DNA from: Leucobacter sp. OLIS6
GTDB taxonomy: Bacteria; Actinomycetota; Actinomycetes; Actinomycetales; Microbacteriaceae
NCBI RefSeq assembly: GCF_002752355.1
Contig: NZ_MRAV01000014.1
Span: forward strand, 310,001-374,000
DNA length: 64,000 nucleotides
Direction of reading: 5' to 3'
Every line of letters begins with the position of its first letter. Position 1 is the stretch's first letter. Under the pieces are notes generated by a model. It was not told the DNA's origin, ran no database searches, and was given only the letters and a program-made list of their open reading frames with translations. Positions 30,701 through 43,053 of this stretch are shown in pieces. Made by a program: the position numbers and the translations under genes.

Positions 30701-31480
30701 GTGACGCATCCCTACTTCGCCGACGCGGGTCGTCCGCGGATCCTCGCACACCGAGGCTTCGCGCGCGGAACCGAGTTCGGTGCGGCCGCCGAGAACACCG
30801 CGGCCGCCTTCGCCGCCGCCGATCGGGTCGGCGCCGACTGCTTCGAGACCGACTGCCGGCTGACCGCCGACGGAGAGGTCGTGCTGGTCCACGACCCCGA
30901 CCTGCGTCGGCTCGCCACGGATCCGCGCCGGATCTCCGAGGTGCGGCACGCGGAGCTGGCGGAGCTCTTCGCCGATCGGGGCGGCCTGCTGACGTTGGCC
31001 GAGGCGCTCGAGCGGTTCCCCGCGGGGCGGTTCAACGTCGACGTGAAGGATCCCGCCGCGGCGGAGCAGGTCGGCCGGATCGTCGCCGGGCAGGCGCACC
31101 GGATCCTGATCACCGGCTTCTCGGATCCGACGCGCCGCGCAGCGCTGGCGTCCGCGGTCGCCCACGGGGGATCCGCTCCGGCGACGTCCCCGGGGCGATC
31201 GGTGCTCGTCGCGTTGCTCCTCGCGCTGGCGACCGGAGCGCGCACGCGCGTCGGCCGGATCCTCGCAGAGGTGGACGCGCTGCAGATCCCGGAGCGCAGC
31301 GGCCCGGTGCCGGTGCTGACCCGGCGACTGCTCGATGCCGCCCACGCGCACGGCACCGAGGTGCACGTCTGGACCATCGACGACCCCGAGCGGATGCGCG
31401 CGCTCGTCGCGCGGGGCGTCGACGGGATCGTCACCGACCGCAGCGACCTGGCTGCGGCGGCCTTCGGTCGGGAGCGCTAG
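30701..31480 (+). CDS. glycerophosphodiester phosphodiesterase family protein
   Basis: A TIM-barrel GDPD of 259 residues. ILAHRGFARGTEFGAAAENT (about 14-33) carries the catalytic His-Arg and Glu/Asn. FETDCRLTADGEVVLVHDP carries the metal ligands and the second catalytic His. The C-terminal VHVWTIDDPERM and GVDGIVTDRSDL are typical. It lacks a signal peptide and is therefore intracellular. GTG 30701 starts 9 nt after the preceding stop. The substrate is probably a glycerophosphodiester but could be another phosphodiester. Confidence 0.92.
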   Translation: MTHPYFADAGRPRILAHRGFARGTEFGAAAENTAAAFAAADRVGADCFETDCRLTADGEVVLVHDPDLRRLATDPRRISEVRHAELAELFADRGGLLTLAEALERFPAGRFNVDVKDPAAAEQVGRIVAGQAHRILITGFSDPTRRAALASAVAHGGSAPATSPGRSVLVALLLALATGARTRVGRILAEVDALQIPERSGPVPVLTRRLLDAAHAHGTEVHVWTIDDPERMRALVARGVDGIVTDRSDLAAAAFGRER

Positions 31481-31514
31481 CCGAGGGAGACCGTCGGTTC
31501 CCCGCGGCACCCGC

Positions 31515-32075
31515 TCACCAGGCGTTCGGCGCGGGCTCCCGGGTCGACTGCAGCCGGCTCAGCCGGCCCCAGGCGAGCAGGTCGTCGGAGACGTGGAACT
31601 CGGCCGGGTCGGCGCCGAGCCGCTCGATGATCTCGTCGACGGGCACCACGCCACCCGATCGGCGCAGGATCCGGGAGCGCACGAACGCACGTGCGTAGAT
31701 CTCGTCGGATCCGGACCGGTCGGGTCGCAGGAACCGCTGCTCCATGTAGACGGCCTGCTCGTCGAAGCCGAGCACCTTCGACTCGATGGCGAAGCGCTTC
31801 CACGGGTTGAGCGACTTGCGGTAGGTGATGGTCTGGGCGACGACGACCGGGTACCAGCCCTCGCGGTCGAACGCGGCGAGCACGCCGTTGCGCTGCATGA
31901 GCTCGAAGCGGGCGACGTCCATGATCGACAGGTACTTGCCGTTGTTCATGTGCCGCAGCACGTCGATGTCGGTCGGCGAGACCCGGAACTCGGCGCGCGC
32001 CACATCGGTGAGGCCGAGGCGCGACGCCCGCTTCGCGCGGCGCAGGTGCATGAGGGTGCGGGGGAGCATATGCAT
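31515..32075 (-). CDS. hotdog-fold thioesterase (4HBT/THEM6-like)
   Basis: A 186-residue protein with the 4HBT signature PTDIDVLRHMNNGKYLSIMDVARFELM (given in parts: VLRHMNNGKY is the core). VVVAQTITYRKSL and FVRSRILRR follow in the hotdog fold. It would hydrolyse acyl-CoA or a related thioester. The start is set at MHMLPRTLMHL (ATG 32075, second ATG at 32069). Upstream in-frame codons lack family similarity. It diverges from efp. Confidence 0.85.
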   Translation of the reverse strand: MHMLPRTLMHLRRAKRASRLGLTDVARAEFRVSPTDIDVLRHMNNGKYLSIMDVARFELMQRNGVLAAFDREGWYPVVVAQTITYRKSLNPWKRFAIESKVLGFDEQAVYMEQRFLRPDRSGSDEIYARAFVRSRILRRSGGVVPVDEIIERLGADPAEFHVSDDLLAWGRLSRLQSTREPAPNAW

Positions 32076-32126
32076 GGCCGACAGCCTAGGGGCGGATCCG
32101 CAGCCGGGCGCGAAGCTTGGAGGCTC

Positions 32127-32132
32127 TATACT
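32127..32132 (+). promoter_or_regulatory. -10 box for efp-nusB
   Basis: TATACT is close to the sigma-70-type consensus and lies 53 nt before the efp ATG, leaving a short normal leader. No convincing -35 is seen. Confidence 0.5.
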
Positions 32133-32185
32133 GGATCGGCGCGATCTCGCGCTCGAACTTTCACGAACCGGAGACACACGAGCAT

Positions 32186-32749
32186 ATGGCAACCTCGAAC
32201 GACATCAAGAACGGCACCGTCATCAAGGAGAACGGTCAGCTCTGGAGCGTGGTCGAGTTCCAGCACGTGAAGCCGGGCAAGGGCGGCGCCTTCGTCCGCA
32301 CCAAGCAGAAGAACGTCGTGTCGGGCAAGATCATCGACAAGACCTACAACGCCGGTGCGAAGATCGAGACGGCCAACGTCGACCGCCGCGACTTCCAGTA
32401 CCTCTACCAGGACGGCGCCGACTTCGTCTTCATGGACCAGGCCGACTACGACCAGCTGACCGTCTCGGGAGCCGTCGTGGGCGATTCCGCCAAGTTCATG
32501 CTCGAGAACCTCCAGGTGCAGATCGCGCTGCACGAGGGCGAGCCCCTCTACATCGAGCTCCCCGCGTCGGTCGTGCTCGAGGTCACCTACACCGAGCCCG
32601 GCTTGCAGGGCGATCGCTCCACCGGCGGCACCAAGCCCGCAACCGTCGAGACCGGCGCCGAGATCCAGGTCCCGCTGTTCCTCGAGACCGGCACCAAGGT
32701 CAAGGTCGACACCCGCACGGGCGACTACCTCGGCCGCGTCAACGACTAG
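32186..32749 (+). CDS. efp: translation elongation factor P
   Basis: Relieves ribosome stalling at proline runs. The 187-residue protein starts [13 protein letters not shown] and has the three beta-barrel domains of EF-P. The loop [13 protein letters not shown] holds the tip Lys that many bacteria modify; no modification enzyme is seen in the window. The C-terminal signature GDYLGRVND is intact. nusB follows after 14 nt. Confidence 0.98.
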   Translation: MATSNDIKNGTVIKENGQLWSVVEFQHVKPGKGGAFVRTKQKNVVSGKIIDKTYNAGAKIETANVDRRDFQYLYQDGADFVFMDQADYDQLTVSGAVVGDSAKFMLENLQVQIALHEGEPLYIELPASVVLEVTYTEPGLQGDRSTGGTKPATVETGAEIQVPLFLETGTKVKVDTRTGDYLGRVND

Positions 32750-32763
32750 TCGGCGCCTGCTAC

Positions 32764-33183
32764 ATGAGTGCACGGAGCAAGGCCCGCAAGCGGGCCCTCG
32801 ACATGCTGTTCCAGGCGGACGTGCGCGGTGAAGAGCTGCGCTCGGTCGTCCTGGCCGAGTCCGGTCGCGCCTCGGCCGAGCCGGACCGCATGGAGTCCTG
32901 GCTGTACGCCCGCGAGATCGTCGACGGCGTCGAGGATCACCGCGAGCAGATCGATGAACTGATCTCGAGCTACGCGCAGGGCTGGTCGCTCGAACGCATG
33001 CCGAACGTCGACCGCGCCCTGCTGCGCGTCGCCGCGTGGGAGATCCTCTTCAACGACGAGGTCCCGGCGCCCGTCGCGATCGACGAGGCCGTCGAACTGG
33101 CCAAGGAGTACTCGACCGAGGACTCGAGCCGGTTCGTGAACGGCGTGCTCGGCAAGATCGCGGAGCACGCGCGCAACGTCTAG
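32764..33183 (+). CDS. nusB: transcription antitermination factor NusB
   Basis: A 139-residue all-helical RNA-binding protein that acts with NusE in rRNA antitermination. SARSKARKRALDMLFQADV at the N-terminus and WEILFNDEVPAPVAIDEAVELA with FVNGVLGKIA at the C-terminus are typical. It follows efp closely and is followed by a terminator at 33204-33238. Confidence 0.96.
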   Translation: MSARSKARKRALDMLFQADVRGEELRSVVLAESGRASAEPDRMESWLYAREIVDGVEDHREQIDELISSYAQGWSLERMPNVDRALLRVAAWEILFNDEVPAPVAIDEAVELAKEYSTEDSSRFVNGVLGKIAEHARNV

Positions 33184-33203
33184 GCGTCCCGCCGACCGCG
33201 TTC

Positions 33204-33238
33204 CAGGCGGCTCTCGAGCACGGCTCGGGGGCCGCCTG
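33204..33238 (+). terminator. terminator after nusB
   Basis: An 8-bp outer stem (33204-33211 with 33231-33238) encloses a 5-bp inner hairpin CGAGC/GCTCG (33215-33227). Followed by GTCGCGTTTCCTG. It separates the efp-nusB unit from the pyr operon. Confidence 0.65.
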
Positions 33239-33293
33239 TCGCGTTTCCTGCGGTGGGCGTCGGTCGCGCGCGTGTCGGACCGTGATCATCCGC

Positions 33294-33299
33294 TAGGAT
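33294..33299 (+). promoter_or_regulatory. -10 box of the pyr operon
   Basis: TAGGAT lies about 60 nt before the pyrR GTG and just upstream of the leader with the PyrR-type element, giving a transcript start near 33306. Confidence 0.45.
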
Positions 33300-33311
33300 C
33301 GTTCTCGCACA

Positions 33312-33338
33312 ATGCACTTCTTTAACCCCGTCCTGTGA
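33312..33338 (+). CDS. possible 8-codon leader ORF before pyrR
   Basis: ATG at 33312 opens MHFFNPVL and ends with TGA at 33336-33338, inside the PyrR-type RNA element. Translation of it would run into that element and the pyrR ribosome-binding site. It has no codons pointing to an amino-acid sensor. It may be chance. Confidence 0.3.
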   Translation: MHFFNPVL

Positions 33339-33342
33339 GGCG
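33329..33342 (+). promoter_or_regulatory. PyrR-binding RNA element at the pyrR ribosome-binding site
   Basis: CGTCCTGTGAGGCG contains TCCTGTGAGGC (33331-33341), which fits the core UCCNGNGAGGY of the known PyrR-binding consensus at every fixed position. The loop UGUGA is closed by CC/GG and CG/CG pairs with one bulged U. It sits just before the purine-rich ribosome-binding region GGAGAAGGGGGG (33342-33353). Mycobacterial PyrR represses translation by binding near the pyrR start, and the same mechanism is inferred here; no terminator/antiterminator pair is seen. Confidence 0.72.
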
Positions 33343-33359
33343 GAGAAGGGGGGCGAAGC

Positions 33360-33887
33360 GTGACGACGCGAACGGTACTTGAAAGTGCCGAAATCTCGCG
33401 GGCGCTGACCCGTATCTCCCACGAGATCATCGAAGCGAACAAGGGTTCCGAGAACCTGGTTCTGCTCGGGATCCCGACACGCGGCGTGGTCCTGGCGCAT
33501 CGCATCGCCGAGCTGATCTCCCGGATCGAAGGCACCGAAGTGCCCGTAGGGCAGCTCGATGTGACCATGTACCGCGACGATCTGGCGCACCACCCGACCC
33601 GGGCCCCGCAGCCGACCGAGATCCCGGCGACCGGCATCGAGGGTTCCACCGTGGTGCTCGTCGACGACGTCCTCTATTCGGGCCGCACGGTGCGGGCCGC
33701 CCTCGACGCGCTGAACGACTACGGTCGTCCCCGCGCAGTGCGCCTCGCCGCGCTCATCGACCGCGGCCACCGCGAACTGCCGATCCGCGCCGACTACATC
33801 GGCAAGAACCTCCCCAGCTCGAAGGAGGAACGCATCAAGGTGCGTCTCGTCGAGCACGACGGCGAGGATTCGGTGACGATCGCATGA
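33360..33887 (+). CDS. pyrR: bifunctional pyr operon regulator / uracil phosphoribosyltransferase
   Basis: An RNA-binding repressor of the pyr genes that senses UMP and keeps a phosphoribosyltransferase fold. The 175-residue protein contains [18 protein letters not shown], the PRPP-binding loop [20 protein letters not shown] and the closing [13 protein letters not shown]. It starts at GTG 33360 behind its own presumed binding site and overlaps pyrB by 4 nt. Confidence 0.97.
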   Translation: MTTRTVLESAEISRALTRISHEIIEANKGSENLVLLGIPTRGVVLAHRIAELISRIEGTEVPVGQLDVTMYRDDLAHHPTRAPQPTEIPATGIEGSTVVLVDDVLYSGRTVRAALDALNDYGRPRAVRLAALIDRGHRELPIRADYIGKNLPSSKEERIKVRLVEHDGEDSVTIA

Positions 33888-34849
33888 GGCACCTGCTCGA
33901 TACGCGGACGCTGAGCCGCGAGGACGCCCTGCTGATCCTCGACACCGCCGAGGACATGGCCGCAACCCAGCAGCGCGAGGTCAAGAAGCTGCCGACGCTG
34001 CGCGGCAAGACGATCGTCAACCTCTTCTACGAGGACAGCACGCGCACCCGAATCTCGTTCGAGGCCGCTGCGAAGCGCCTGAGCGCCGACGTGATCAACT
34101 TCAGCGCGAAGGGTTCCTCGGTCTCCAAGGGCGAGTCCCTCAAGGACACGGCGCAGACCCTCCAGGCGATCGGCGCGGACGGCGTCGTGATCCGCCACCC
34201 GGCGTCCGGCGCCCCGGCGCGGCTCGCCTCGAGCGGCTGGATCGACGCCGGCGTGCTGAACGCGGGCGACGGCACCCACGAGCACCCGACCCAGGCGCTG
34301 CTCGACGCGTTCACCATGCGCCGGCGCCTGTTCGGCGAGGCGAGCCGGGGCCGGGATCTCGACGGCGTCTCGGTCGTGATCGTCGGCGACCTCGCGCACT
34401 CCCGCGTCGCGCGCTCCAACCTGTGGCTGCTGAACGCGCTCGGCGCGCACGTCGCCTTCGTGGCACCCGAGACCCTGCAGCCCTACGGCGCGCGCGACTG
34501 GCCGGTCACCGTCGAGCACTCCCTCGACGCCGCGCTGCGCGCGAAGCCCGATGTGGTCATGATGCTGCGCATCCAGAGCGAGCGCATGCATGCGGCCTAC
34601 TTCCCGAACGAGCGCGAGTACGCCCGCAACTGGGGCCTCGACGACCTGCGCCTGGCACGCCTCAGCGACCGAGCGATCGTCATGCACCCCGGTCCCATGA
34701 ATCGCGGCCTCGAGATCTCGTCGGCCGCGGCCGATTCCCCGCGCTCGACGGTGCTCGAGCAGGTCGCCAACGGCGTCTCCGTGCGCATGGCCGCCCTCTA
34801 CCTGCTGCTCTCCGGTGAGCGGCGCCAGACCCCGAAGGACTCCGAATGA
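33884..34849 (+). CDS. pyrB: aspartate carbamoyltransferase catalytic subunit
   Basis: Forms N-carbamoyl-aspartate from carbamoyl phosphate. The 321-residue product has [13 protein letters not shown], the carbamoyl-phosphate loop, [14 protein letters not shown], and the aspartate-binding [12 protein letters not shown]. No pyrI regulatory gene is present, as usual for operons controlled by PyrR. Coupled to pyrR and pyrC by ATGA overlaps. Confidence 0.97.
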   Translation: MRHLLDTRTLSREDALLILDTAEDMAATQQREVKKLPTLRGKTIVNLFYEDSTRTRISFEAAAKRLSADVINFSAKGSSVSKGESLKDTAQTLQAIGADGVVIRHPASGAPARLASSGWIDAGVLNAGDGTHEHPTQALLDAFTMRRRLFGEASRGRDLDGVSVVIVGDLAHSRVARSNLWLLNALGAHVAFVAPETLQPYGARDWPVTVEHSLDAALRAKPDVVMMLRIQSERMHAAYFPNEREYARNWGLDDLRLARLSDRAIVMHPGPMNRGLEISSAAADSPRSTVLEQVANGVSVRMAALYLLLSGERRQTPKDSE

Positions 34850-36225
34850 GCAGCAATCCCGGCATCCTGATCCGAGGCGCGCGTCTCGCGGCGCAGCTCA
34901 CCGAGCGCGGCGCCGACCACCTGAGCGCCGAGCCCGTCGACCTGCGGATCGAGAGCGGCGTCATCGTCGAGCGCGCCGCGCAGTCCGCGGGCGGGCTCGA
35001 GCCCCGCGACGGCGAGCGCGTCATCGAGGCCGACGGCCTCGTCGCGCTGACCGGCCTCGTCGATCTGCACACCCACCTGCGCGAGCCCGGTTTCGAGCAG
35101 TCCGAGACGGTCCTCACGGGCACGCGCGCCGCGGCCGCCGGCGGCTTCACCACGGTGTTCGCCATGGCCAACACCAGCCCCGTGCAGGACACGGCGGGTG
35201 TGGTCGAGCAGGTGCAGGCCCTCGGCGACGACGCGGGCTACGCGACCGTCCGCCCCATCGGCGCGGTGACCGCGGGACTCGCGGGGGAGCGCCTCAGCGA
35301 GATCGGCGCCATGGCGCAGTCGCGCGCCGGGGTGCGCGTGTTCTCCGACGACGGCAAGTGCGTGCACGATCCGCTGCTCATGCGCCGCGCGCTCGAGTAC
35401 GTGAAGACCTTCGACGGCGTCATCGCGCAGCACGCGCAGGACCCGCGCCTGACCGAGGGCGCGCAGATGAACGAGGGGCGGCTCTCGAGCGAGCTCGGGC
35501 TCGCCGGCTGGCCGGCGGTGGCCGAGGAATCGATCATCGCCCGCGACGCGCTGCTGGCCGGGCACATCGGCGCCCGTCTGCACGTCTGCCACCTGTCGAC
35601 GGCCGGCTCCGTCGAGGTCGTGCGCTGGGCCAAGGCGAGCGGCGTGCAGATCACGGCGGAGGTCACGCCGCACCACCTGATCCTCACCGAGGAGCTGGCC
35701 CGCAGCTACGACCCTCGCTACAAGGTGAACCCGCCGCTGCGCCGCGAGGACGACGTGCGCGCGCTGCGCCAGGCGGTCGCCGACGGCGTCATCGACATCA
35801 TCGCGACCGACCACGCGCCGCACCCGACCGAGGCGAAGGAGAGCGAGTGGGACGTCGCCGCGTTCGGCATGGTCGGCCTCGAGTCGGCTCTGCCCATCGC
35901 GCTGCTCACCCTGATCCGCGAGGGGCACGCCAGCTGGGCCGAGCTCGAGCGGATGCTCTCGCAGAAGCCGGCCGAGATCGGGCGCCTCGAAGGGCACCCG
36001 GCGGAGCTCGCGGCTGGCCAGCCCGCCGACCTGGTGCTCGTCGATCCCACCGGCAGCAGCGCCTTCGGCGTCGACGATCTGCGGGGCCGCAGCACCAACT
36101 CGCCGTTCCTCGGCATGGAGCTGCCCGGCCGCGTGCACACGACGATCCGGCGCGGCTATCTGACGCTCGACGACGGCCGCCTGGTCGACGCCGAGACGGT
36201 CGCCGCCGCGGGGGCCTCCGCATGA
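34846..36225 (+). CDS. pyrC: dihydroorotase
   Basis: Cyclises carbamoyl-aspartate to dihydroorotate. The 459-residue type I enzyme has the metal motif [16 protein letters not shown] near residue 65, QHAQDPRL and [12 protein letters not shown] (His ligands), and [11 protein letters not shown] with the catalytic Asp. A PxGxR-type loop occurs in [12 protein letters not shown]. It is slightly longer than the usual 425-430 residues because of an N-terminal insertion. Next gene overlaps by 4 nt. Confidence 0.97.
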   Translation: MSSNPGILIRGARLAAQLTERGADHLSAEPVDLRIESGVIVERAAQSAGGLEPRDGERVIEADGLVALTGLVDLHTHLREPGFEQSETVLTGTRAAAAGGFTTVFAMANTSPVQDTAGVVEQVQALGDDAGYATVRPIGAVTAGLAGERLSEIGAMAQSRAGVRVFSDDGKCVHDPLLMRRALEYVKTFDGVIAQHAQDPRLTEGAQMNEGRLSSELGLAGWPAVAEESIIARDALLAGHIGARLHVCHLSTAGSVEVVRWAKASGVQITAEVTPHHLILTEELARSYDPRYKVNPPLRREDDVRALRQAVADGVIDIIATDHAPHPTEAKESEWDVAAFGMVGLESALPIALLTLIREGHASWAELERMLSQKPAEIGRLEGHPAELAAGQPADLVLVDPTGSSAFGVDDLRGRSTNSPFLGMELPGRVHTTIRRGYLTLDDGRLVDAETVAAAGASA

Positions 36226-36764
36226 TGGACCGCACCACCTTCACGATCATCGTGGCGGCGTTCGCCGTGCTCGTGCTGCTGGCCATGTGGCTCGGCTGGC
36301 GACGACGAAGCCGGCGCGACGCCGACGTGATCGGCGGCGTCGCGCCGACCGGAGAACTCGTCGCCGAGTTCCCGAACGCCGCGTACGTGTCGACCACTCC
36401 GGCCGGCGCCCCCATGGACCGCGTGGCCGCACCAGGCCTGCGCTACCGGGGCCCCGCCGCCGTCGAGGTCCGCACCGACGGCATCACGATCACGGTGGCG
36501 GGCGAGCAGCCCGTCCACCTGCCGGCCGCCCGCGTGCTCGGCTCGGGAGCCTCCGGCCCCCGCGTCGGCAAGTTCGTGGAGCGCGACGGCATCACCCTGC
36601 TGCGCTGGCTCTCCGAGGGCCGCCAGCTCGAGTCCGGCTTCCGCTTCGTCGAGGCCGACGACCACCACCGATTCACCGCCGCGATCGACCGGATCGCCGC
36701 GGCACCGCAGGATTCGCCGGCTCCGGCCGACGAACGGACCAGCACCACCCAGGAGGACGCGTGA
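36222..36764 (+). CDS. PH-like domain membrane protein in the pyr operon
   Basis: A 180-residue protein with one helix (about 7-26, [19 protein letters not shown]), a basic stop-transfer, and a cytoplasmic domain ([20 protein letters not shown] ... [20 protein letters not shown]) that matches the PH-like protein found between pyrC and carA in other actinobacteria (Rv1382 in M. tuberculosis). Function unknown; conserved linkage to pyrimidine synthesis suggests a role there or merely a stable operon. It overlaps pyrC (ATGATG) and carA (GTGA). Confidence 0.85.
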   Translation: MMDRTTFTIIVAAFAVLVLLAMWLGWRRRSRRDADVIGGVAPTGELVAEFPNAAYVSTTPAGAPMDRVAAPGLRYRGPAAVEVRTDGITITVAGEQPVHLPAARVLGSGASGPRVGKFVERDGITLLRWLSEGRQLESGFRFVEADDHHRFTAAIDRIAAAPQDSPAPADERTSTTQEDA

Positions 36765-37957
36765 CCACCAACAGCCCAGAAGTGACGGCACCGCCGGCGA
36801 GCGCCGTGCCCGGCGGAGCCGCAGTGCTCGTGCTCGAGGACGGATCGCGATACACCGGCCGCGCCTACGGCGCGACGGGCGAGACCCTCGGCGAGGTCGT
36901 CTTCTCGACCGGCATGACCGGCTACCAGGAGACCCTGACCGACCCGTCGTACGCGGGCCAGATCGTGCTGATGACGGCCCCGCACATCGGCAACACCGGC
37001 GCGAACGACACCGACATGGAGTCGCGCAAGATCTGGGTCGCCGGCTTCGTCGTGCGCGATCCCGCGCGCCGCGTCTCGAACTTCCGCGCCGAGCGCTCGC
37101 TCGACGAGGACCTCGTGAACGACGGCGTCGTCGGCATCTCGGGCATCGACACCCGTGCCGTGACCCGTCACATCCGCTCGGCGGGCGCCATGCGCGCCGG
37201 CGTGTTCTCGGGTGCCGCCCTCGAACTGTCCGACGACGAGCAGCTCGCCCGCGTGCGCGAGCAGGCGTCGATGGCCGGCAAGAACCTCTCGGAGGCCGTC
37301 ACCACGCCCGAGCGCTACGACGTGCCCGCGGCCGAGGGCATCGAGCGCGTCGGATCCATCGCGGTGCTCGATCTCGGCATCAAGCGCGCGACGGTGCAGT
37401 ACCTCTCGGAGCACGGCTTCGACGTGATCGTGCTGCCCGCCTCCACGACACTCGAGCAGATCCGAGAGATCGCACCGGACGCGCTGTTCTACTCGAACGG
37501 CCCCGGCGACCCCGCGGCGTCCGAGACCCAGGTCGTGCTGCTCCGCGAACTGCTGCGCGACGGACTGCCCTACTTCGGCATCTGCTTCGGCAACCAGCTG
37601 CTCGGGCGTGCGCTCGGCTTCGACACCTACAAGCTGCCCTTCGGGCACCGCGGCATCAACCAGCCCGTGCTCGACAAGCGCACCGGCCGCGTCGAGATCA
37701 CCGCGCAGAACCACGGCTTCGCGGTCGACGCGCCCATCGAGGGCGAACTCGATTCGCCCGAGGGGCTCGGTCGGGTCCAGGTCAGCCACTACAGCCTGAA
37801 CGACCAGGTCGTCGAGGGGCTCGAGTGCCTCGATCTCCCCGCGTTCTCGGTGCAGTACCACCCCGAGGCCGCGGCCGGCCCGCACGACGCCTTCTACCTC
37901 TTCGATCGATTCCGCGCTTTGGTGACCGAGCGCAAGACCACCGCCTCGGAGGCCTAA
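36761..37957 (+). CDS. carA: carbamoyl-phosphate synthase small subunit
   Basis: The glutaminase subunit that delivers ammonia to CarB. The 398-residue protein has the small N-terminal CPSase domain ([20 protein letters not shown]) and the class I amidotransferase domain with nucleophile Cys275 in [12 protein letters not shown] and the His/Glu pair in [16 protein letters not shown] 36761 overlaps the preceding stop. carB starts 4 nt after it. Confidence 0.98.
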   Translation: MTTNSPEVTAPPASAVPGGAAVLVLEDGSRYTGRAYGATGETLGEVVFSTGMTGYQETLTDPSYAGQIVLMTAPHIGNTGANDTDMESRKIWVAGFVVRDPARRVSNFRAERSLDEDLVNDGVVGISGIDTRAVTRHIRSAGAMRAGVFSGAALELSDDEQLARVREQASMAGKNLSEAVTTPERYDVPAAEGIERVGSIAVLDLGIKRATVQYLSEHGFDVIVLPASTTLEQIREIAPDALFYSNGPGDPAASETQVVLLRELLRDGLPYFGICFGNQLLGRALGFDTYKLPFGHRGINQPVLDKRTGRVEITAQNHGFAVDAPIEGELDSPEGLGRVQVSHYSLNDQVVEGLECLDLPAFSVQYHPEAAAGPHDAFYLFDRFRALVTERKTTASEA

Positions 37958-37961
37958 GCAC

Positions 37962-41254
<3,293 letters not shown>

Positions 41255-41258
<4 letters not shown>

Positions 41259-42115
41259 CCACGGTCGCCTTCGGGAACCGGCTCGCCGCGGAGTTCGCGG
41301 CGGGCCGGCACCTGTGCGCGGGGATCGATCCCCACGCGCCGCTGCTGGCCGACTGGGGCCTCTCCGACGACGCTGCCGGAGCCGAGCGGATGGGCCGCGA
41401 CGTCGTCGCGGCCGCCGCCGGCGTCGCCGCGTGCGTGAAGCCGCAGATCGCCTTCTTCGAGCGATTCGGATCGGCGGGCTTCGCCGCCCTCGAGCGGGTG
41501 CTCGCCGACGCCCGCGCGGCCGGGCTCGCCGTGGTCGCCGACGTGAAGCGCGGCGACATCGGATCGAGCTTCGCCGCGTACGCGGACGCCTGGCTCACCC
41601 CCGGCTCGCCGCTCGAGGTCGACGCCATGACCGTGGTGGCCTACCAGGGCTTCGGCACGCTCGACGGAGCCTTCGGTCACGTGCGCGAGCACGGCAAGGG
41701 GCTGTTCGTGCTCGCCGCGACCTCGAACCCCGAGGCGCGCCCGGTGCAGACCGCCGTGCGCACCGATGGATCGACCGTCGCGAACGCCATGGTCGGCGAT
41801 GCCGCGGCGTGGAATCTGGCGCACGACCCGACGGCTCAGGTCGGCTCGATCGGCGTCGTTCTGGGGGCGACGCTCGTGCTCGACGAGTTTGGCATCGATC
41901 CTTCGGTGCGGCCGGCCGGGCCCGCGCTGCCGGTGCTGGCGCCCGGCTTCGGGTTCCAGGGCGCGCAGATCGAACGCGCACGCGATATCTTTGGTGGTCT
42001 CGGCGACGCGATCCTCGCGAACGAATCGCGCAGCGTCCTCGCCGGGGGAGCCGACGGCCTCGCCGCGCGAGTGCGGGACCGGGCGAATGCGATCGCAGAA
42101 GCACTGAAGGGGTAG
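41255..42115 (+). CDS. pyrF: orotidine 5'-phosphate decarboxylase (type 2)
   Basis: Last step of UMP synthesis. The 286-residue enzyme is the longer actinobacterial/mycobacterial type: [12 protein letters not shown] near residue 28, catalytic [18 protein letters not shown] near 93, and [12 protein letters not shown] towards the end. The pyrD and pyrE genes are not in this operon. gmk follows after 2 nt. Confidence 0.96.
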
Positions 42116-42117
42116 GG

Positions 42118-43044
42118 ATGGCCGAGGAGCGGGCATCGGATCGGGCAATGCCCGACGTGGATCGGACGGCTGCGAGCCGGGCGGCGGTCGCCGCGCGGCG
42201 CGCGCGGGCCGAGGTGAAGCGTCGGCTGCGCAGCGGCGAGGCGTCGCCCCTGCGCGTGCTCGAGCAGGCACGGGTCCCGGAGACTCCGGCCGCGTCGCTC
42301 CGCGTCACCGACTTCCTGCTCTCGTTCCCCGCGATCGGCCAGGTGAAGCTCAGCCGAATCCTCGAGGAGCTCAGCATCTCGGAGCGCAAGCGCCTCGGCG
42401 GCCTCGGCCGCCAGCAGCGCGAACGGCTCGAGGGCTTCGTCCGGGAGCGCGTCGGCGCCGAGGCGGCGGGCACGCGCCCGCCGCTCACCGTGCTGGCCGG
42501 CCCGACGGCGGTCGGCAAGGGCACCGTGGCGACCTACATCCGCGAGCACTACCCCGAGGTGAGCCTCTCGGTCTCGGCGACCACCCGCGCCCCGCGCCCG
42601 GGCGAGGTCGACGGTACGCACTACTTCTTCATGAGCGACGAGCAGTTCGACCGCATGCTTGCCGCGGGCGAACTGCTCGAGTGGGCGACCGTGCACAACA
42701 AGTACCGCTACGGCACGCCGCGCGGTCCTGTGCAGGAGGCGTCCGAGCGCGGCGAGCTCGTGCTGCTCGAGATCGACCTGCAGGGCGCGCGCCAGGTGCG
42801 CGCCTCGATGCCCGATGCCCGCCTCGTGTTCCTCGCCCCGCCCAGCTGGGACGAACTGGTCAACCGCCTCGTGGGGCGCGGCACCGAAGACGGCGAGGAG
42901 CGCGCGCGACGGCTCGAGACCGCCAAGGTCGAGCTCGCCGCCGCCGACGAGTTCGACGAGATCATCGTCAACGACGAGGTCCCGCGTGCCGCGGCACGAC
43001 TCATCGACATCATGCGCGGGACACCCCGCTCCGTGAACGGGTAG
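42118..43044 (+). CDS. gmk: guanylate kinase fused to an N-terminal mIHF-like DNA-binding domain
   Basis: The 308-residue product has two parts. Residues about 20-105 ([69 protein letters not shown]) match the actinobacterial integration host factor mIHF, a nucleoid protein with an S13-like H2TH fold. From about 120 on is a complete guanylate kinase: P-loop GPTAVGKGT near 128, [30 protein letters not shown], and IIVNDEV. In mycobacteria mihF and gmk are adjacent separate genes. Here the frame is open from ATG 42118 with no stop or plausible ribosome-binding site between the parts. Confidence 0.93.
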   Translation: MAEERASDRAMPDVDRTAASRAAVAARRARAEVKRRLRSGEASPLRVLEQARVPETPAASLRVTDFLLSFPAIGQVKLSRILEELSISERKRLGGLGRQQRERLEGFVRERVGAEAAGTRPPLTVLAGPTAVGKGTVATYIREHYPEVSLSVSATTRAPRPGEVDGTHYFFMSDEQFDRMLAAGELLEWATVHNKYRYGTPRGPVQEASERGELVLLEIDLQGARQVRASMPDARLVFLAPPSWDELVNRLVGRGTEDGEERARRLETAKVELAAADEFDEIIVNDEVPRAAARLIDIMRGTPRSVNG

Positions 43045-43053
43045 GTTGGAGGA

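Noticed and set aside
33205..33360. A terminator/antiterminator type pyr attenuator as in Bacillus
   Set aside because: The only strong hairpin (33204-33238) lies before the presumed pyr promoter and belongs to nusB; no second hairpin with a T-tract lies between the PyrR element and pyrR.
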